From Emmonsiellopsis sp. PD_33 (lineage: Eukaryota > Ascomycota > Eurotiomycetes > Onygenales > Ajellomycetaceae), in contig JANTQF010000278.1 of assembly GCA_032988165.1 (NCBI GenBank), positions 1-46,788 of the forward strand: a stretch of DNA of 46,788 bases, in the 5' to 3' direction. The position numbers and the translations under genes are program-made. Below, piece after piece: positions 44,530 through 46,788 of the stretch (positions within the stretch are counted from its first letter, which is position 1; each line of letters opens with the position of its first letter). Below the pieces are notes generated by a model. The model saw only the letters and a program-made list of their open reading frames with translations, was not told the DNA's origin and did no database searches.

Positions 44530-46219
44530 ATGGGGCGCTTTGTCCAGTACCTGCGCGGCACCGAGAGCAGGCCCGGCGAGGCTGCTCTGCTGCGGAAGAT
44601 TGACTTCTTCATCCTGAGCTTCTGCTGTCTGATGTACTTTGCCAATTACGTGAGTCTTGGGTGGCCGGAGAGCTGTCAATACTATCTGTGGTGGATGGAC
44701 TGCGGCTAACATGTCTGTGTATAGCTGGATCGATCCAATCTGTCCAATGCATATGTCTCTGGTATGAAGGAGGATTTGAACTTCCAGGGGAACCAGCTTA
44801 ATCTCATCAATACTATTTTCACTGTTGGGTGTGTCTCCTACGTCCTCTATCCTTCTGGAGTCTCGTTCTAACCGTCTTGCACAGATACATCCTGGGCCAA
44901 ATCCCCTCCAACCTGGCCCTCATCTACTTCAAGCCCAGGATCTTCTTCCCCATCATGATGCTGCTCTGGGGCGGCCTGACCATGGTGACCGCTGCCGTCA
45001 AGAACCCCCAGGGCATCATGGTCATTCGCTTCTTCCTGGGTCTGGCTGAATCCACCACCTTCGTCGGAACCCACTACATTCTGGGCTCTTGGTACACAGA
45101 GCGCGAGCTGGGGAAGCGGAGCGGTATCTTCACTGCATCTGGCCTTGCCGGCACCATGTTTGGCGGCTTTATCCAGACAGGAATCCACAAGTCACTAGAC
45201 GGCGCCAGAGGAATGGCCGGCTGGAGATGGCTATTCATCGTACGTTTTCACCCTCAAGCCTTGCTGCAAAACCACTCTACAACACCATACCCAAGCTCTC
45301 TACAAATCAATATGTTAATCAAACCCCCAGATCGACGGCCTCATCACCGTTCCCATCGCGCTCTACGGCCTCTTCCTCTTCCCTGACACCCCCACCACCA
45401 CCAACGCCCCCTACCTAAACGCCGAGGAGCGCGCCCTCGCCGTCTCCCGCGTGCCCGAACGCTCCCACGAGAAGACCCCAATCAACCTCTCCTTCGTCAA
45501 GCGCGTCTTCACCTCCTGGCACTGGTACGGCTTCGTCATGCTCTGGGTCATCGCCGGCGAGACCGAATCCTTCTCCACCAACGCCCTGCTAGCGCTGTAC
45601 ATGAAATCCCACCCGACGAACAAGTACAGCGTGCCACAGCTAAACAACTACCCAACCGGCGTGCCCGCCGTCGGCATCATTTCCACCCTCTTCTGGGCCA
45701 CCATGACCGATTTCCTCGGCGGGAAACGCTACCTGGTCGGCTACTGGATCGGGATCACGGGCGTGGCGACGTCGGCCATGATCCTGGCCCCCGGCTCGTC
45801 CACCGCAACTATCTTCGGCGCCTACTACTGGGCTGGCTCCGTGTATGCCTGCCAAGCCACGTTCTTCGCGTGGGCGAACGATGTCATGCGCTTCAAGGAC
45901 GATGCGCTGCGCAGCGTCGTCATTGCGAGCATGAACATGGGGAGTAATGTGGTGAATGCGTGGTGGGCTTTGTTGTTCTATTCGGCCGATCAGGCTCCTT
46001 ACTTTACGGTATGCACCCCCTTCTATTTACTTTGTGATTGAGCTGTTCCACTAACTTCCTCAATAGAAAGGTATGTGGGCTATGATTGCCACCTCCATCG
46101 CCATGGCGATCTGGACGGCTGGCATTGTGTTTTTCTCCGCCCGCGATGAGAAGCGCGAGATGGCGCTGCGGCAGGAGGGGACGGAGGAGAAGATCGAGGC
46201 CGGGCCTGAGAAGGTGTAA
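44530..46219 (+). CDS. MFS transporter of the anion:cation symporter family (Dal5/Liz1-like)
   Basis: Five exons, 44530..44649, 44725..44828, 44885..45239, 45331..46008 and 46067..46219, encode 469 residues with about 12 membrane segments. The DRSNLSNAYVSGM motif after the first segment and the GYILGQIPSNLAL stretch mark the allantoate/pantothenate/vitamin permease family. The RFFLGLAESTTFVG helix and WYTERELGKRSGIF loop match its central conserved region. It should sit in the plasma membrane and import a small carboxylate or vitamin with protons. Pantothenate (Liz1/Fen2) is one candidate, but specificity cannot be read from sequence. The short cytosolic tail is acidic. The last exons turn G-rich. 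Confidence 0.92.
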
Positions 46220-46637
46220 ATTTATTAATTACTGTTGCTATTGGTTTAAATGTACGCATAACGAGAGAGCGTGTCTTGTTTTTTTTTGCCTTTATTTTCT
46301 TGTTTTACTAGTACTTTCTTCCTGGCAATTTCAGGCTTCTGGAGATATCCATTTCGACTCAATTATCATTATAGATCCACGGCAATGAACGACACTTATA
46401 ATATAGATATCCTACATACACAACCTACCTATCCTTGCCTATCCTTATCCCTGAACCTACATATAGCAGCGAAAAACAAATCTTTCCTCCCCTGGAGTCC
46501 GAGACACCGTCTTATCGGAAGAAGTCACGTGTCGATAAGAAAAATATCCATCATAGCCTCAACCCCTCCATCCGATGGTCTATCTTCTACCCAACACTGT
46601 TATTATACAAGCAAAGCCCGCTGACAATAATTTCTGT
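46220..46637. other. Convergent spacer between MFS gene and E1-like gene
   Basis: Both genes end here. The minus strand holds no continuation of the E1 C-terminal domain. A short T-run and CTACCTATCC-like words are the only features. Confidence 0.6.
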
Positions 46638-46788
46638 CTAAAAGCCATCCCGCAACAAGGGGATGATCTTGTAGAGCTCGAGGATCACGAGACCGGTAAC
46701 CAGAGCTGTCGTGGTGGCGCTGGCTGGGATGATCTTTCCGGCGATGAACTTGGTCTTGTGTCGGTCTGCGTGCTGGGTATCGTAGTTT
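46638..46788 (-). CDS. Ubiquitin-activating enzyme E1-like, 3' fragment with early stop
   Basis: The gene enters from the right edge. 49 residues are visible, containing ADRHKTKFIAGKIIPASATT and then GLVILELYKII, which matches the adenylation-domain region of Uba1. In Uba1 this is followed by about 110-130 more residues (the QYKNGF segment and the ubiquitin-fold domain that binds E2). Here the frame goes PLLRDGF and stops at 46638-46640. No GT donor near this point leads to an E1-like exon in the next 400 bp. Either this is a truncated or decaying E1 copy, or a shorter E1-like paralogue. Ubiquitin transfer to E2 would be expected to fail without the missing domain. Confidence 0.75.
   Translation of the reverse strand, partial: NYDTQHADRHKTKFIAGKIIPASATTTALVTGLVILELYKIIPLLRDGF

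Overview
The window is nuclear DNA from a filamentous ascomycete (Pezizomycotina), most likely a Eurotiomycete (Onygenales or Eurotiales). The evidence is short GT-AG introns of about 50-270 bp with CTAAC-like branch points, 14 separate protein-coding loci on both strands, CT-rich promoter stretches, a NimE-type cyclin B, an Irc22-type TRAP-alpha homologue, a Pot1 and a Dal5/Liz1-type transporter. There is no operon structure and no rRNA, credible tRNA, CRISPR array or intact transposon. The species cannot be fixed from sequence reading alone.

Layout, left to right: RPC4-like Pol III subunit (minus, N-terminal part, 3' end unclear); a 742-residue Zn2Cys6 regulator with the zinc cluster at the C-terminus (minus); a gene-poor stretch of about 4.4 kb; cyclin B (plus); a long convergent spacer; a UBA/RWD-type DExH helicase (minus) divergent from an aprataxin/Hnt3 gene (plus); Irc22 (minus) divergent from a NYN-like plus CCCH protein (plus); a PEBP protein (plus); telomere protein Pot1 (minus); an FHA-kinase gene whose first exon needs a +1 shift (minus), divergent from a gene for a highly charged coiled-coil-like protein (plus); importin alpha (plus); an amidase (minus); a 3 kb spacer; an F-box-like protein (minus); an MFS transporter (plus); and at the right edge the end of a ubiquitin-activating E1-like gene that stops early (minus).

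Most genes are core housekeeping: Pol III transcription, the mitotic cyclin, RNA helicase, DNA end repair, ER translocon-associated protein, telomere capping, nuclear import and the ubiquitin system. They show no obvious shared pathway. The accessory-looking part is 27.6-31.2 kb, the FHA-kinase and its divergent charged neighbour. The points I think deserve most attention are the +1 frameshift in that kinase, the Regnase-like layout of the CCCH protein, the early stop in the E1-like gene, and a repeated C-rich to G-rich switch along the coding strand of many genes here.

Gene models were spliced by eye. All splice junctions given keep frame and restore conserved family sequence, but none is checked against RNA.
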